NCBI RefSeq assembly: GCF_004327985.1
Contig: NZ_SJDL01000006.1
Location: 119,612-183,611 of the forward strand
Direction: 5' to 3'
Source of the DNA: Marinobacter halodurans
GTDB lineage: Bacteria > Pseudomonadota > Gammaproteobacteria > Pseudomonadales > Oleiphilaceae
Length of the DNA stretch: 64,000 nt
Below the pieces are notes generated by a model, which worked only from the letters and a program-made list of their open reading frames with translations, did no database searches and had not been told where the DNA came from. The first letter of the stretch is position 1. Each line of letters starts with the position of its first letter. The position numbers were made by a program, and so were the translations under genes. Positions 9,450 to 18,269 of the stretch are shown in pieces.

Positions 9450-9617
9450 ATGCAGCTACTGTTAAGGAAGAACAGTTTTGCCGGGAATCCCGGGGCACCG
9501 CTGGATAAAACCGAACCGCGCGACCGGGAATTGCTTGAAGGTCTCAAGGTGGCCGGTATCGCCCTGGGCGTGGCGTTGGTCGCCGGTCTGCTATCAGCGA
9601 CCGGCCGTATGCTCTGA
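9450..9617 (+). CDS. Small single-pass membrane protein under a Fur-type promoter
   Basis: A 55-residue frame starting 46 bases after the -10-like element, with a clear ribosome site (GAGGGG) 6 bases before the ATG. The N-terminal 30 residues are charged (RKN, KTEPRDRELLEG). Residues about 31-52 form one hydrophobic helix rich in Gly, Ala and Val. I do not recognise the family. The combination of Fur box, ribosome site and membrane helix suggests a real micro-protein made under iron limitation. Confidence 0.65.
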   Translation: MQLLLRKNSFAGNPGAPLDKTEPRDRELLEGLKVAGIALGVALVAGLLSATGRML

Positions 9618-9707
9618 TGCCGGCTTGAATGGGAGTCGAGTCCGTTCGGCTGCTTTCCGGTCGTCCACCGTCTTGTGTATTCTTTCCCGCCGTTCAATCC
9701 CCGGCTT

Positions 9708-10667
9708 TCAGGCGCCCGCCGGGGCAGACTGGCCTGTTGGGGCGTTGAGAGTGGTGACCCGCAGTGACGCGAGGCTGGCATCCGGCTGGCCGCTCTCCAT
9801 GCCGCGGGCAAACTCGTCGATAAAGCGGGCGAGGGTATCCGGTTGGCTCAGTGGCACCCAGTGGCCGGCATCGATCTCACGCCGGTACAGGGCCGGCACC
9901 CACTCGTGCAGGTCCTCGAACAGCTGGGCGCCCACGTAGCGGTCCTGCGTGGGCACGATCAACTGCACCGGACAGCGGGCGTAGCGGACCCGGGGGCTGA
10001 GCAGGCGTGGCAGCATGTTGGCCCGGTACAGGCGGATGCCGTCCCGGCCATCGGCGCCCCGGTGGGGATTGGGGCTGGCTTCGGTGATGCCCTCGCTGGC
10101 CTTCAGGTAGGCGGGCCAACGGGTGCCCAACAGGGTGTCCCATAAGGTGGGTGCCAGCCAGGGCAACTGGAAGGCAAAGATGTACCATGAACTCCCCAGC
10201 TGTTTCAGCAGTTGGCCGGCCCGGTCTGGGGAAAGGGACTTCACGCGGTCGCGCATCCAGTAACCGACGTGATCGAGGCAAGGGCCGGACAGGGTGGTGT
10301 AGGAGGCGATGCGATCCTGCAACGGCCGGCCGGTCACCGATTCCCAGCCCTGGATTGATCCCCAGTCGTGGGCCACCAGGTGGAAACGGCGACCGGGCAG
10401 CAGCGCATCGACAACGGCCTCCAGGTCCCGCGCCAGCAGCGACAGGCGATAGTCCCGGGTACGGGCCGGTCGGTCGGAAAGGCCGGCACCGCGGACATCG
10501 TAGGTCACCACATACCAGTTCCTGGCCAAGCGTTCGGCCACGCCGTCCCATACCTGCTGGTTATCCGGATAGCCATGCACCAGGACAACGGCGGGCGCCT
10601 CGGGATGGCCCCGGGTGGTGGTGAAAAGCTGTACCCCGCATCCCTGGATGTGTTGTGGTGTGGCCAT
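9708..10667 (-). CDS. Alpha/beta hydrolase, epoxide hydrolase-like
   Basis: A 319-residue alpha/beta hydrolase. The oxyanion-side HGYPDN motif is at residues 31-36 and the nucleophile elbow is HDWGS at 100-104, so the nucleophile is Asp101 rather than Ser. An Asp nucleophile is typical of epoxide hydrolases and haloalkane dehalogenases. The catalytic His lies near the C terminus in DAGHWVPL. No signal peptide is seen, so it should be cytoplasmic. It appears to be a single gene; the substrate is unknown. Confidence 0.85.
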   Translation of the reverse strand: MATPQHIQGCGVQLFTTTRGHPEAPAVVLVHGYPDNQQVWDGVAERLARNWYVVTYDVRGAGLSDRPARTRDYRLSLLARDLEAVVDALLPGRRFHLVAHDWGSIQGWESVTGRPLQDRIASYTTLSGPCLDHVGYWMRDRVKSLSPDRAGQLLKQLGSSWYIFAFQLPWLAPTLWDTLLGTRWPAYLKASEGITEASPNPHRGADGRDGIRLYRANMLPRLLSPRVRYARCPVQLIVPTQDRYVGAQLFEDLHEWVPALYRREIDAGHWVPLSQPDTLARFIDEFARGMESGQPDASLASLRVTTLNAPTGQSAPAGA

Positions 10668-10796
10668 GGGTCACTCCCTGCGTGCGGCTGGATGGATGAC
10701 AACCTACTCTAGCCGCCACATCGCTATTCATGGATGGCCGCAGGGGCCGTGTTATTGACCGCCAGGGCCAACCGCTGCCCATGACCAGGAGGACAT

Positions 10797-11204
10797 ATGG
10801 ACCGGACTCAGCCGATCATTCTCTTTGATGGTGTCTGCGTCTTCTGCCAGTTCTGGGGCCGTTTCGTGCTGCGCCACGATCGCGCCCACCGCTTTCAGCT
10901 GGGCACGCTGCAATCGGACAAGGGGCAGGCACTGTGTCGCGAGGTGGGCGTGCCGGTCGACGCGATGGAGAGTGTGGTTCTGATTGAGGGCGATCGGGCG
11001 TATCTGCGTAGCGAGGCGATCCTGCGCATCGTGGCCGGGTTGCCGCGGCCCTGGCGCTGGCTCGCGCTGCTGCGCTGGGTGCCCCGGCCCCTGCGCGACG
11101 GCCTATACGACTGGATCGGACGCCATCGCTACCGGTGGTTTGGGCGCTACGAGACCTGCCCCGTCCCCGCGCCGGAAGACCGGGCGCGGTTTATAGACCG
11201 GTGA
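10797..11204 (+). CDS. DCC-family thiol-disulfide oxidoreductase-like protein (DUF393)
   Basis: A 135-residue protein with the family-defining DGVCVFC motif at residues 11-17, where Cys14 and Cys17 form a CxxC pair in a predicted thioredoxin-like fold. The C-terminal half is rich in Arg and Trp (RWVPRPLRDGLYDWIGRHRYRWFG), as in other DUF393 proteins. AGGAGG lies just before the start. Its redox partner is not known, and nothing nearby is an obvious partner. Confidence 0.88.
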   Translation: MDRTQPIILFDGVCVFCQFWGRFVLRHDRAHRFQLGTLQSDKGQALCREVGVPVDAMESVVLIEGDRAYLRSEAILRIVAGLPRPWRWLALLRWVPRPLRDGLYDWIGRHRYRWFGRYETCPVPAPEDRARFIDR

Positions 11205-11211
11205 TGCCGCT

Positions 11212-11946
11212 TTATTGCCAGAGCTCCCTGAGCGGTGTGTCGGGCGAGAACCGGTGCTGGAGCTGCGCCATCAGCAGTTCCGCCGTGGCCAGCGCGTCGG
11301 TCAGGGCGTGATGCGGCGCATAATAGGGCAGGCCGTAGCGGGTGCGGCTGTCCGCCAGCCGGATCGATTCGGGTTTACGGCGGCGCAGCCGGTCCCAGAG
11401 ACTGGGCGGCTTCTGGCGGTGCCAGCGGGCCTCCAGTTCCATGGTGTCGATGACCGGGAATTCGATGCCTTCCTCCAGTCGCCAGCGCAGGGCGGCATCC
11501 AGGAAGGCCCGCTCGATCGAACGATAGTGGACGACCACGATGCGTCCGGCCAGGGCATCCAGCAGGTCGTCCAGAATCTCCCGTAGATCCGGCGCCGCCC
11601 GGACTTCCGAATGGGTGATCCCGTGGAAGGTGACCGACTCCCGATGCAGCGGCAGCACCGGGCGGACCACCCAGTGACGGGCATTCCGGCAATAGATGCG
11701 TTGGGTGTTGAAAGGCACCACGCCGATGCTGACGATGGAGTGGATGTCGGGATCCAGCCCGGTGGTCTCGAAATCCATGGCGACCATCGGGACGTCGCTA
11801 ATCGGTGTATCGCCGGACGGTGTACCGCCGGCGTAATAGCGTTGCAACGCCGGCGACTTCGCGGTGGCGGCGAGCGTCTCGAAACGGGTTGGCCAGTCCA
11901 GGGCCCGGGCGGCGGCTGACGAAGCGGGCATGGCTGAATTTCCCAT
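11212..11946 (-). CDS. DEDDh 3'-5' exonuclease (DnaQ/epsilon-like)
   Basis: A 244-residue exonuclease of the RNase T/DnaQ superfamily. ExoI is MDFETTGLDP with Asp58 and Glu60 as metal ligands, and the C-terminal ExoIII stretch HHALTDALATAELL supplies the His and Asp. Its start codon overlaps the stop of the upstream DUF294 gene (shared base 11946), so the two are probably translationally coupled. This pairing of a cNMP/CBS/nucleotidyltransferase protein with an epsilon-like exonuclease recurs in Proteobacteria. The nucleic-acid substrate is not evident. Confidence 0.88.
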   Translation of the reverse strand: MGNSAMPASSAAARALDWPTRFETLAATAKSPALQRYYAGGTPSGDTPISDVPMVAMDFETTGLDPDIHSIVSIGVVPFNTQRIYCRNARHWVVRPVLPLHRESVTFHGITHSEVRAAPDLREILDDLLDALAGRIVVVHYRSIERAFLDAALRWRLEEGIEFPVIDTMELEARWHRQKPPSLWDRLRRRKPESIRLADSRTRYGLPYYAPHHALTDALATAELLMAQLQHRFSPDTPLRELWQ

Positions 11947-13850
11947 CAGTTGATCGACCCGCCGCCGCTGGCATGATAACGGTGGCGCAGGAACTTCTGC
12001 GCGTTGCTGATCACCTGGAACGCCTCCTTGAGATTACGGCGCTCGAAGCGGGTCAGGTTCTCCGGTTCGATGTTGTTGTCCGGCTCGCGGCCGGCTTCGA
12101 TATCCAGTGCCTGGTGGCGGATGCGGACGATGGCAATCAGCTCCAGCGCATCCCGCAGGTTGTTGGCCACGCCTTCGGCCAGCAGTTGGGTTTCCTCGAT
12201 CGCATTGATCCGGTTGAAGGTGTTCTGCGCCCGGGAGCCGCAGGCCAGCGCGTGGACCCGCACCAGGTCCGACAGCGGCGCGGTGCCGCGGCGTTTGAGA
12301 TTGATCGAGTTGTTGTGCTTGCCGTCGTTCTCCATGACAAAGTCGCGGAAGAACCCCAGCGGCGGTTTGCGATTCAGTGCCGCATGAGCCAGGTACGCCA
12401 GGAATCGCGGTGCGCGCTGGGCCTTGGTGGCGATCAGGGCCTTCAGATCTTCGGCGAACTGGGTTTCTCCGGCGATACCGTCCAGATCGAAGAAGATGGC
12501 GCTGTTGAGCAAGGACTTGGCATCGGGTTTCTCGATCCAGTCGGTGAAGTATTCCTTCCAGACCCGAAGCGGCTGGCGCCAGGCCTGGTTGGTTGCCATG
12601 ATGTCGCCGCTGCAGTAGGCGTAGCCGCACTCCGCCAGGCCGTCACTGACGAACTTGGCCAGCGCCTTGAAGTACTCGTCGTGCTCTTCCGGCACGAAGC
12701 TGTCGTCCAGGACCAGCGCGTTGTCCTGATCCGTCACGATCAGTTGCTCGTCCCGGGCCATGGATCCCAGGGCCATGAAGCAGTAGGGGATCGGCGGCGG
12801 TCCCAGCTTTTCCTCGGCCAGCTCCAGCAGGCGCTGGGATATGGCCCGGCCGATGCCGGCCATGGCACTGCCGATCATGTGCGAGTTGGCATCCTCGTTG
12901 ACCATCCGCACAAACGTGGCCGCGGTATCCCGGCTCAGGCGCTTGAGACCACGGACATCAACCTGGTGGTGGATGTTGCTGACCAGGTAGAGGCTGCTCT
13001 GGGATTCATACTTCACCAGATCCGACAACGCCACCACCCCGATCGGCTTGTTGCGGTGCAGCACCGGCAGATGATGCACGTTGTGCTTCAACATGGAGAG
13101 CATGGCCTCGAACACGAACTGGTCGGACCGGATGTAGACCAGGTCGGTGGACATGAATTCACTGACCGGCGTGCTGTAGTCGAGCCCCTCGGCCACTGCC
13201 CGGGTGCGAAGGTCCCGGTCGGTGATGATCCCGGCGACCAGGGGCGTCTCTCCGGGCCGCCATTCCTGGTCCACCTGCATCCCGGGGTTCATCAGGACCA
13301 GGGCGGACACGCCCTCTTCGGTCATCAGCCGGGCGGCCTCGATGATGCTGATGGATGCCTCGGCGGTAACCGGTGAGCGGGTGATGAGCTTGCGCACCCG
13401 CGATGTCATTAGCGGGTTGGCCTTTTCCTGCCTGGACACCGCGGCACGCAGGAGCCCCTGGTCCTCGATGTCGAAGAAATCCGCAAAATGCTCACCGGCT
13501 TCCCACAGTTCCTGAAAGATCGCGTCGGGAATCAGATAGATCAGCGTATCCTCGATGGCGGTAGCCGGATAGCGCACCTTCTTGTTCATCATCAGGCCCA
13601 GCTGGCCGAACAGGTCGCCTTCGCTGAGACGGTTGTAGAGGTCGCCGTTGCGCCGATAGACTTCCACTGCGCCACTGCGGATGAAGTAGAGATCGCCGAT
13701 GCTCTCGCCGTAGGTCAGGATGGTCGAGCCTGCCCGGTAGTAGGCGACTTCCACCTGTGTCGCCAGACGGTCGATGGTTTCGTCCGGCAGGTTATCGAAC
13801 GGGGCAAACCGTTTGATATGATCCCTGATCTCGATCTGTTCGACTTCCAT
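11946..13850 (-). CDS. cNMP-binding / CBS / DUF294 nucleotidyltransferase-like protein
   Basis: A 634-residue multidomain cytoplasmic protein. Residues about 10-125 form a cyclic-nucleotide-binding fold (GDLYFIRSGAVEVY, GDLFGQLG). Residues about 155-290 hold two CBS motifs. Residues about 330-470 form the DUF294 nucleotidyltransferase with the GS...DQDNA signature (GSMARDEQLIVTDQDNA). The rest is the DUF294 C-terminal domain. The combination suggests a ligand-regulated nucleotidyl transfer switch, in the style of a PII uridylyltransferase. First gene of a two-gene operon with the exonuclease; the target protein is unknown. Confidence 0.9.
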   Translation of the reverse strand: MEVEQIEIRDHIKRFAPFDNLPDETIDRLATQVEVAYYRAGSTILTYGESIGDLYFIRSGAVEVYRRNGDLYNRLSEGDLFGQLGLMMNKKVRYPATAIEDTLIYLIPDAIFQELWEAGEHFADFFDIEDQGLLRAAVSRQEKANPLMTSRVRKLITRSPVTAEASISIIEAARLMTEEGVSALVLMNPGMQVDQEWRPGETPLVAGIITDRDLRTRAVAEGLDYSTPVSEFMSTDLVYIRSDQFVFEAMLSMLKHNVHHLPVLHRNKPIGVVALSDLVKYESQSSLYLVSNIHHQVDVRGLKRLSRDTAATFVRMVNEDANSHMIGSAMAGIGRAISQRLLELAEEKLGPPPIPYCFMALGSMARDEQLIVTDQDNALVLDDSFVPEEHDEYFKALAKFVSDGLAECGYAYCSGDIMATNQAWRQPLRVWKEYFTDWIEKPDAKSLLNSAIFFDLDGIAGETQFAEDLKALIATKAQRAPRFLAYLAHAALNRKPPLGFFRDFVMENDGKHNNSINLKRRGTAPLSDLVRVHALACGSRAQNTFNRINAIEETQLLAEGVANNLRDALELIAIVRIRHQALDIEAGREPDNNIEPENLTRFERRNLKEAFQVISNAQKFLRHRYHASGGGSIN

Positions 13851-13953
13851 GAAGCATTCTTCCCAATGTCGTTGTCGTCGTCATTTTGGCAGAGTTTTTA
13901 AATTGGACTCAAACCAGGGCGTCATGGCCTGACCTCCGAGCGACCTTTCTGCT

Positions 13954-14727
13954 ATGACCTATGCCAATCCTCTCAGCCTGATTTACGAAGACGACGAGCT
14001 GCTGGCCGTCCACAAGCCGGCCGGTTTGCTGGTACATCGCAGCCCGATCGACCGGCACGAAACCGAATTCGCCCTCCAGTATGCCCGGGACCTGAACGGG
14101 GGCCGGCACGTGTATCCGGTGCATCGTCTGGACCGGCCGACGTCGGGACTGCTGCTGTTTGCCAAGGATCCCGGGGTGGCGCGTCTGCTCGGTGCACAGA
14201 TGATGGCCCATGAGGTTCAAAAGAGTTACCTGGCCATCGTGCGGGGCTGGCCGCAAGAACGGGGAACCATTGATCATCCGCTGCGGGAAGAAGCGACGGA
14301 TCGCCGCCTGAAAGGGCAGGTGGCGGTCGTCCAGGAGGCCGTCACGGATTTTGTAAGGCTCGGGGTCGCCGAGATCCCCTACGAAGTCGAAGGTTATCCC
14401 ACCAGTCGCTACGCGCTCATGGCCCTGTACCCGCGCACAGGCCGGCGCCACCAGCTGCGCCGCCACATGAAGCACATCAGCCACCCGATCATCGGCGATG
14501 CCAATCATGGTCGCGGTCGGCACAATCGGTTCTTTACACGGCACTTCGGCGAAGCCCGGCTGTTCCTGGCCTCCGTCGGCATGAGCCTGACCCATCCGTT
14601 GACCGGTGAATCACTGGTTCTCCAGGCGCCGCCGGAGGCCGGGTTTACCCGGGTGGCCGAGGCGCTTGGCTGGGGAGTGCTGGTCATGGAACCGTTGCCC
14701 CTTTACCCAGTGGATTCGTCGCTGTAA
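13954..14727 (+). CDS. truC: tRNA pseudouridine(65) synthase TruC
   Basis: A 257-residue RluA-family pseudouridine synthase. The catalytic Asp60 lies in HRLDRPTSGLLLFAKD. The N-terminal stretch (YEDDELLAVHKPAGLLVHRS) and the later KSYLAIVRGW resemble E. coli TruC, which modifies U65 of tRNA-Ile and tRNA-Asp. No S4 domain is present, consistent with TruC rather than RluC/D. It is transcribed divergently from the DUF294 gene across about 100 bases. Confidence 0.88.
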   Translation: MTYANPLSLIYEDDELLAVHKPAGLLVHRSPIDRHETEFALQYARDLNGGRHVYPVHRLDRPTSGLLLFAKDPGVARLLGAQMMAHEVQKSYLAIVRGWPQERGTIDHPLREEATDRRLKGQVAVVQEAVTDFVRLGVAEIPYEVEGYPTSRYALMALYPRTGRRHQLRRHMKHISHPIIGDANHGRGRHNRFFTRHFGEARLFLASVGMSLTHPLTGESLVLQAPPEAGFTRVAEALGWGVLVMEPLPLYPVDSSL

Positions 14728-14934
14728 CGACGCTCAGGTGACAACACTGTCATCGCCCCGGCATGCCGAACGGCTCTGGAACGCGGTCGAGCCGGTAAGG
14801 AAGATGGAGCGCTGACAGCTCTATTGAACCGTCCCTGGCGGGCTGAGCCGTGGTGATGGGGCTCCGGTGGTGGTTTCCGATAGGAGATAGGGGGGGCGAG
14901 CAATCGTGGGCGCGGGCGGCGCCCGTCGTCGCCG

Positions 14935-15420
14935 TCAGGACCGATCCGATCCCACGAGTGGGGCTCTGTCCTGCCAGCCGTCACCCGCCTCGACACGGAT
15001 ATCCCGGGCCGTAATCGGCTCGCCGCATTCGGAGCAGACCATCTGCGGATGCATGGCGTGGCCACACGCCTTGTGAATGTGCTTGACCGGGGCGCCACGA
15101 TCATCAGCCATGTGTTTGTCGCCCCAGTTCACCAGCGCCAGGATCACGGTGTACAGGTCCAGGCCTTTCCCGGTCAGGCGGTATTCCTCCCGGCGCGGGC
15201 GCTCCTGGTAGGCTGACTTGTACAGGACCCCGTGTTCCACCAGTTTCTTCAGCCGGTCGGTCAGGACGTGCCGGGTGATGCCGAGGCGACGTTCGAAGGT
15301 CTCGAACCGGCGTACCCCCAGAAAGCAGTCCCGCAGGATCAGCAATGTCCAGCGATCCCCCACCACGGACAGGGTCCGGGCCAGTGAGCAGGGCTGCTGA
15401 TCCAGTTCTTCCCAACGCAT
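14935..15420 (-). CDS. HxlR-family transcriptional regulator with C-terminal Zn-binding motif
   Basis: A 161-residue winged-helix protein of the HxlR family (VVGDRWTLLILRDCFLG, then RLGITRHVLTDRLKKLVEHGVL). After about residue 118 there is an additional tail with a Cys/His cluster (CGHAMHPQMVCSECGEPI) that looks metal-binding or redox-sensing, as in some HxlR members. It is divergent from the SDR/DsbA-like/thioesterase operon at 15550, which it probably controls. Confidence 0.88.
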   Translation of the reverse strand: MRWEELDQQPCSLARTLSVVGDRWTLLILRDCFLGVRRFETFERRLGITRHVLTDRLKKLVEHGVLYKSAYQERPRREEYRLTGKGLDLYTVILALVNWGDKHMADDRGAPVKHIHKACGHAMHPQMVCSECGEPITARDIRVEAGDGWQDRAPLVGSDRS

Positions 15421-15549
15421 CCAGTAACGTCCTCTGATGACATGAATCCCCAGAATAGCTTGACAAGTTCTGTAATGGAACTGACTGTTTAATGAGTTCC
15501 AAAAAAGAACCTACAAAAGCGGACAACGATGCCCCGGAGGCAAATCGCT

Positions 15550-16302
15550 ATGGAAACGAACAGCGGACAGGATAACCCGCACCCCCAGGTGGCTGTGGTC
15601 ATTGGCGCCGGAGAGGCCACCGGCGGTGCCATTGCCAAACGCTTTGCCCGGGAAGGGTTGGTGGTGGTCGTTACCCGTCGCCATCGCGAGGCGCTGGAAC
15701 CGTTGATGGCGGACATCCGGGAAGCCGGCGGGACGGTGCATGGCTACGGCTGCGATGCCCGTGACGAGGCGGCCATGGTCGAACTGTTCGATCGGATCGA
15801 GGCCGATATCGGTGAGGTGGCACTTGTCGTCTTCAACATCGGAGCCAACGTCCGCTATTCGATCACCGACACCACCGCCCGGGTCTATCGCAAAGTGTGG
15901 GAGATGGCGGCCTTTGCCGGATTCCTCACAGGCCGCGAAGCCGCCCGGGTGATGCTGCCGCGCCGCCGGGGAACCCTCATCTTCACCGGGGCGACCGCAT
16001 CCCTGCGCGGTGGTGTCGGCTTCTCGGCGTTTGCCGGGGCGAAGTTTGCTCTGCGGGCCCTGGCCCAGAGCATGGCCCGGGAATTGGGGCCGCAGGGCAT
16101 TCACGTGGCGCATGCCGTGATCGACGGCGCCATCGACACGGATTTTATCCGCGACAATTTCCCGGACCGTTACGCGCTGAAAGATCAGGGCGGCATTCTC
16201 GATCCCGGGCATGTCGCGGATCAGTACTGGCAATTGCACTGCCAGCCCCGGGATTGCTGGACCCATGAGCTGGATCTGCGCCCCTGGATTGAAACCTTTT
16301 GA
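15550..16302 (+). CDS. Short-chain dehydrogenase/reductase-family protein with Phe in place of catalytic Tyr
   Basis: A 250-residue SDR-fold protein. The N-terminal cofactor motif is VIGAGEATGGAIA. The usual YxxxK catalytic pair reads Phe161-xxx-Lys165 (SAFAGAKFALRAL), so the Tyr is absent while Lys is kept. A group of SDR homologues shares this feature; they may not carry out classical dehydrogenation. The frame has an ATG at 15529, but the ATG at 15550 follows CGGAGG at proper spacing. First gene of a three-gene unit (SDR, DsbA-like, thioesterase) divergent from the HxlR regulator. Confidence 0.86.
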   Translation: METNSGQDNPHPQVAVVIGAGEATGGAIAKRFAREGLVVVVTRRHREALEPLMADIREAGGTVHGYGCDARDEAAMVELFDRIEADIGEVALVVFNIGANVRYSITDTTARVYRKVWEMAAFAGFLTGREAARVMLPRRRGTLIFTGATASLRGGVGFSAFAGAKFALRALAQSMARELGPQGIHVAHAVIDGAIDTDFIRDNFPDRYALKDQGGILDPGHVADQYWQLHCQPRDCWTHELDLRPWIETF

Positions 16303-16313
16303 GGAGCTTGACC

Positions 16314-16907
16314 ATGAACGCCATCATTGATGTGTACTTCGACGTCGGCAGCCCGGCCAGCTATCTCGCCTGGACCCAACTGCCGGCCCTGGCCGACCGC
16401 TGCCAGGCACGACTCAACTGGCGCCCCATGCTGTTGGGTGCCGTGTTCCAGGCAACCGGCAACCAGTCACCGGTGATGATCCCGGCCAAGGGCCGATACA
16501 TGACCATGGATTTTCATCGGTTCGCCGCCAGCTACGGCGTGCCGTTCCGGTTCAACCCCCATTTCCCGATCAATACACTGACCCTGATACGTGGTGCCGT
16601 TGCGTTTCTCGACACACCGAGGTTCGATGACTACCTGACCGCTGTGTTCAATGCCATGTGGGTCGATCAGAAAAACATGGCCGATCCCGAAGTGGTGGCC
16701 AGCGTCTGGGCGGAGGCGGGCTTCGATCCCGGGGCCGTGATGGACCAGTGCAACGCGGCGACCGTCAAGCAGCGCCTCCGGGAGACCACTGACGAAGCGG
16801 TTGAAAAGGGCGTCTTTGGTGCGCCGACGCTGTTTATCGGGAACGAAATGTTTTTTGGACAGGACCGCCTCTGGCAGGTCGAACAGCGACTCCAGACCAA
16901 CGGATAG
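16314..16907 (+). CDS. 2-hydroxychromene-2-carboxylate isomerase / DsbA-like protein
   Basis: A 197-residue thioredoxin-fold protein of the DsbA/kappa-GST group. The N-terminal FDVGSPASYLAW is the region that holds the glutathione-activating Ser in HCCA isomerases, instead of a CxxC. Later GVPFRFNPHFPINT and GVFGAPTLFIG (cis-Pro loop) also fit. GAGGAG precedes the ATG, 11 bases after the SDR. HCCA isomerases act in aromatic degradation, but homologues are often of unknown use; no other aromatic genes lie nearby. Confidence 0.88.
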   Translation: MNAIIDVYFDVGSPASYLAWTQLPALADRCQARLNWRPMLLGAVFQATGNQSPVMIPAKGRYMTMDFHRFAASYGVPFRFNPHFPINTLTLIRGAVAFLDTPRFDDYLTAVFNAMWVDQKNMADPEVVASVWAEAGFDPGAVMDQCNAATVKQRLRETTDEAVEKGVFGAPTLFIGNEMFFGQDRLWQVEQRLQTNG

Positions 16908-16918
16908 AAGGGGCTTTT

Positions 16919-17743
16919 ATGACTGGACAAGCGAAAAAACACGTCTTCGATCAATCCATTGCCCTGACACCAAGCGGGGACAACAGCTGGCAGGGGCAGT
17001 TCCCGCCGGCCTACGCCAACATGGTCGGGCCGTTTGGCGGGGTGATTGCCGCGACCCTGCTTAACGGCGTCCTCAACCATCCCGAGCGCCTGGGCGACCC
17101 GGTTTCCATGACCGTCAATTTTGCCGGCCCCATTGCCGACGATCACTTCGATGTGGCCACCCGCCCCTGCCGGACCAACCGGTCCACCCAGCACTGGATG
17201 ATCGAGCTGACCCAGGGTGGCGAGACGGCGGTAACGGCGACGGTACTCACCGGTGTTCGCCGGGACAGCTGGGAAGGCAGCGATGTCAGCATGCCCGATG
17301 ACGTGCCGCCGTTCGATGAGGTGGAGCCGTTCGACGTCGGGCGTAGCCTGCCGTGGGTGGCCAATTACGACCTGCGCATCATCGATGGCGGTTTCGATCC
17401 CTCCGGCAGGACGCCGGAACAGGCCCACGGTGCCTCCCGCCTCTGGGTGAGGGACAAGCCATCCCGGCCGCTGGATTTCACCTCGCTGATGGCGATCAGT
17501 GACTGCTTCTTCCCGCGGATCTTTATCCGTCGCCAGGAGCGGATGCCGGCGGGTACTGTGTCGCTGACCACCTACTTCCACGCCGATGGCGACACCCTGG
17601 CACGGCAGGGTGATCTGCCCGTCCTGGCCGAGGCCCGGGCCCAGCGGTACTTCAAGGGTTATTTCGACCAGAGCGCCGAACTCTGGGGCGCGGATGGGCA
17701 GTTGCTGGCGACCACACATCAGGTGGTGTATTTCAAGGGCTGA
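16919..17743 (+). CDS. Acyl-CoA thioesterase-family protein (TesB-like double hotdog)
   Basis: A 274-residue protein matching the two-hotdog thioesterase family. The N-terminal domain has the conserved YANMVGPFGGVIAATLL helix start and MTVNFAGPI strand. The C-terminal domain has DFTSLMAISDCFFPR, with the Asp/Ser/Thr-type residues of these enzymes. It lies 11 bases after the DsbA-like gene, so it is the third gene of that operon. It probably hydrolyses acyl-CoA; chain specificity is unknown. Confidence 0.82.
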   Translation: MTGQAKKHVFDQSIALTPSGDNSWQGQFPPAYANMVGPFGGVIAATLLNGVLNHPERLGDPVSMTVNFAGPIADDHFDVATRPCRTNRSTQHWMIELTQGGETAVTATVLTGVRRDSWEGSDVSMPDDVPPFDEVEPFDVGRSLPWVANYDLRIIDGGFDPSGRTPEQAHGASRLWVRDKPSRPLDFTSLMAISDCFFPRIFIRRQERMPAGTVSLTTYFHADGDTLARQGDLPVLAEARAQRYFKGYFDQSAELWGADGQLLATTHQVVYFKG

Positions 17744-17813
17744 GATCTGGCGCGGGCGCTGGAACCGACGTACCGCCGGGACGTCAAACCTGCCAGAGAT
17801 GGAGGAAATCAGG

Positions 17814-18269
17814 ATGCAGATCAAGTGGGGTAGAGACCGCGCCGGAATCCGGTGGGTGATTGTGGCCGCCGCAGGCGTTCTCCTGGCTGGCTGCCAGAGC
17901 CCGGGTCTGCGCCCTTTTGATGGCGCTGTCGGATATACCTTTGCCAGTCGGGGCAGTGAATGGCGGGTCAGCTACACCGACCGGGCGGGGCGTGACTGGT
18001 CCGAACTGGAGATGCAGGCGCTGGCGGCCTGTGCCCGTGAGACGGGACAGCCACCTGAGCGTCTGCATCTGGCGAACCTGACCCGGAATGAGTTCGCCCG
18101 CGATGTTCCGGTGCCGGTGTCCTATCCCGCCGGCGTCGTCAACACGCCGATCAGCAACAACGGCGGTATGGGGGCGCAGGCGCAATCCCCCCTGACGTTT
18201 ACCCAGACCGAGCAGGTGATCCAACGGGTCAGCTTCCGCCAGGTCACCGCAGTCTGTCAGGCGGTCTGA
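17814..18269 (+). CDS. Hypothetical lipoprotein
   Basis: A 151-residue protein with a type II signal: hydrophobic segment WVIVAAAGVLLAGC, lipobox LAGC with the modified Cys near residue 26. GGAGG is 9 bases before the ATG. The mature part has a short polar region, a Cys pair (ACARE and VCQAV) and no family I recognise. Its last 13 bases overlap the 3' end of the convergent ABC ATPase gene. Confidence 0.7.
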   Translation: MQIKWGRDRAGIRWVIVAAAGVLLAGCQSPGLRPFDGAVGYTFASRGSEWRVSYTDRAGRDWSELEMQALAACARETGQPPERLHLANLTRNEFARDVPVPVSYPAGVVNTPISNNGGMGAQAQSPLTFTQTEQVIQRVSFRQVTAVCQAV

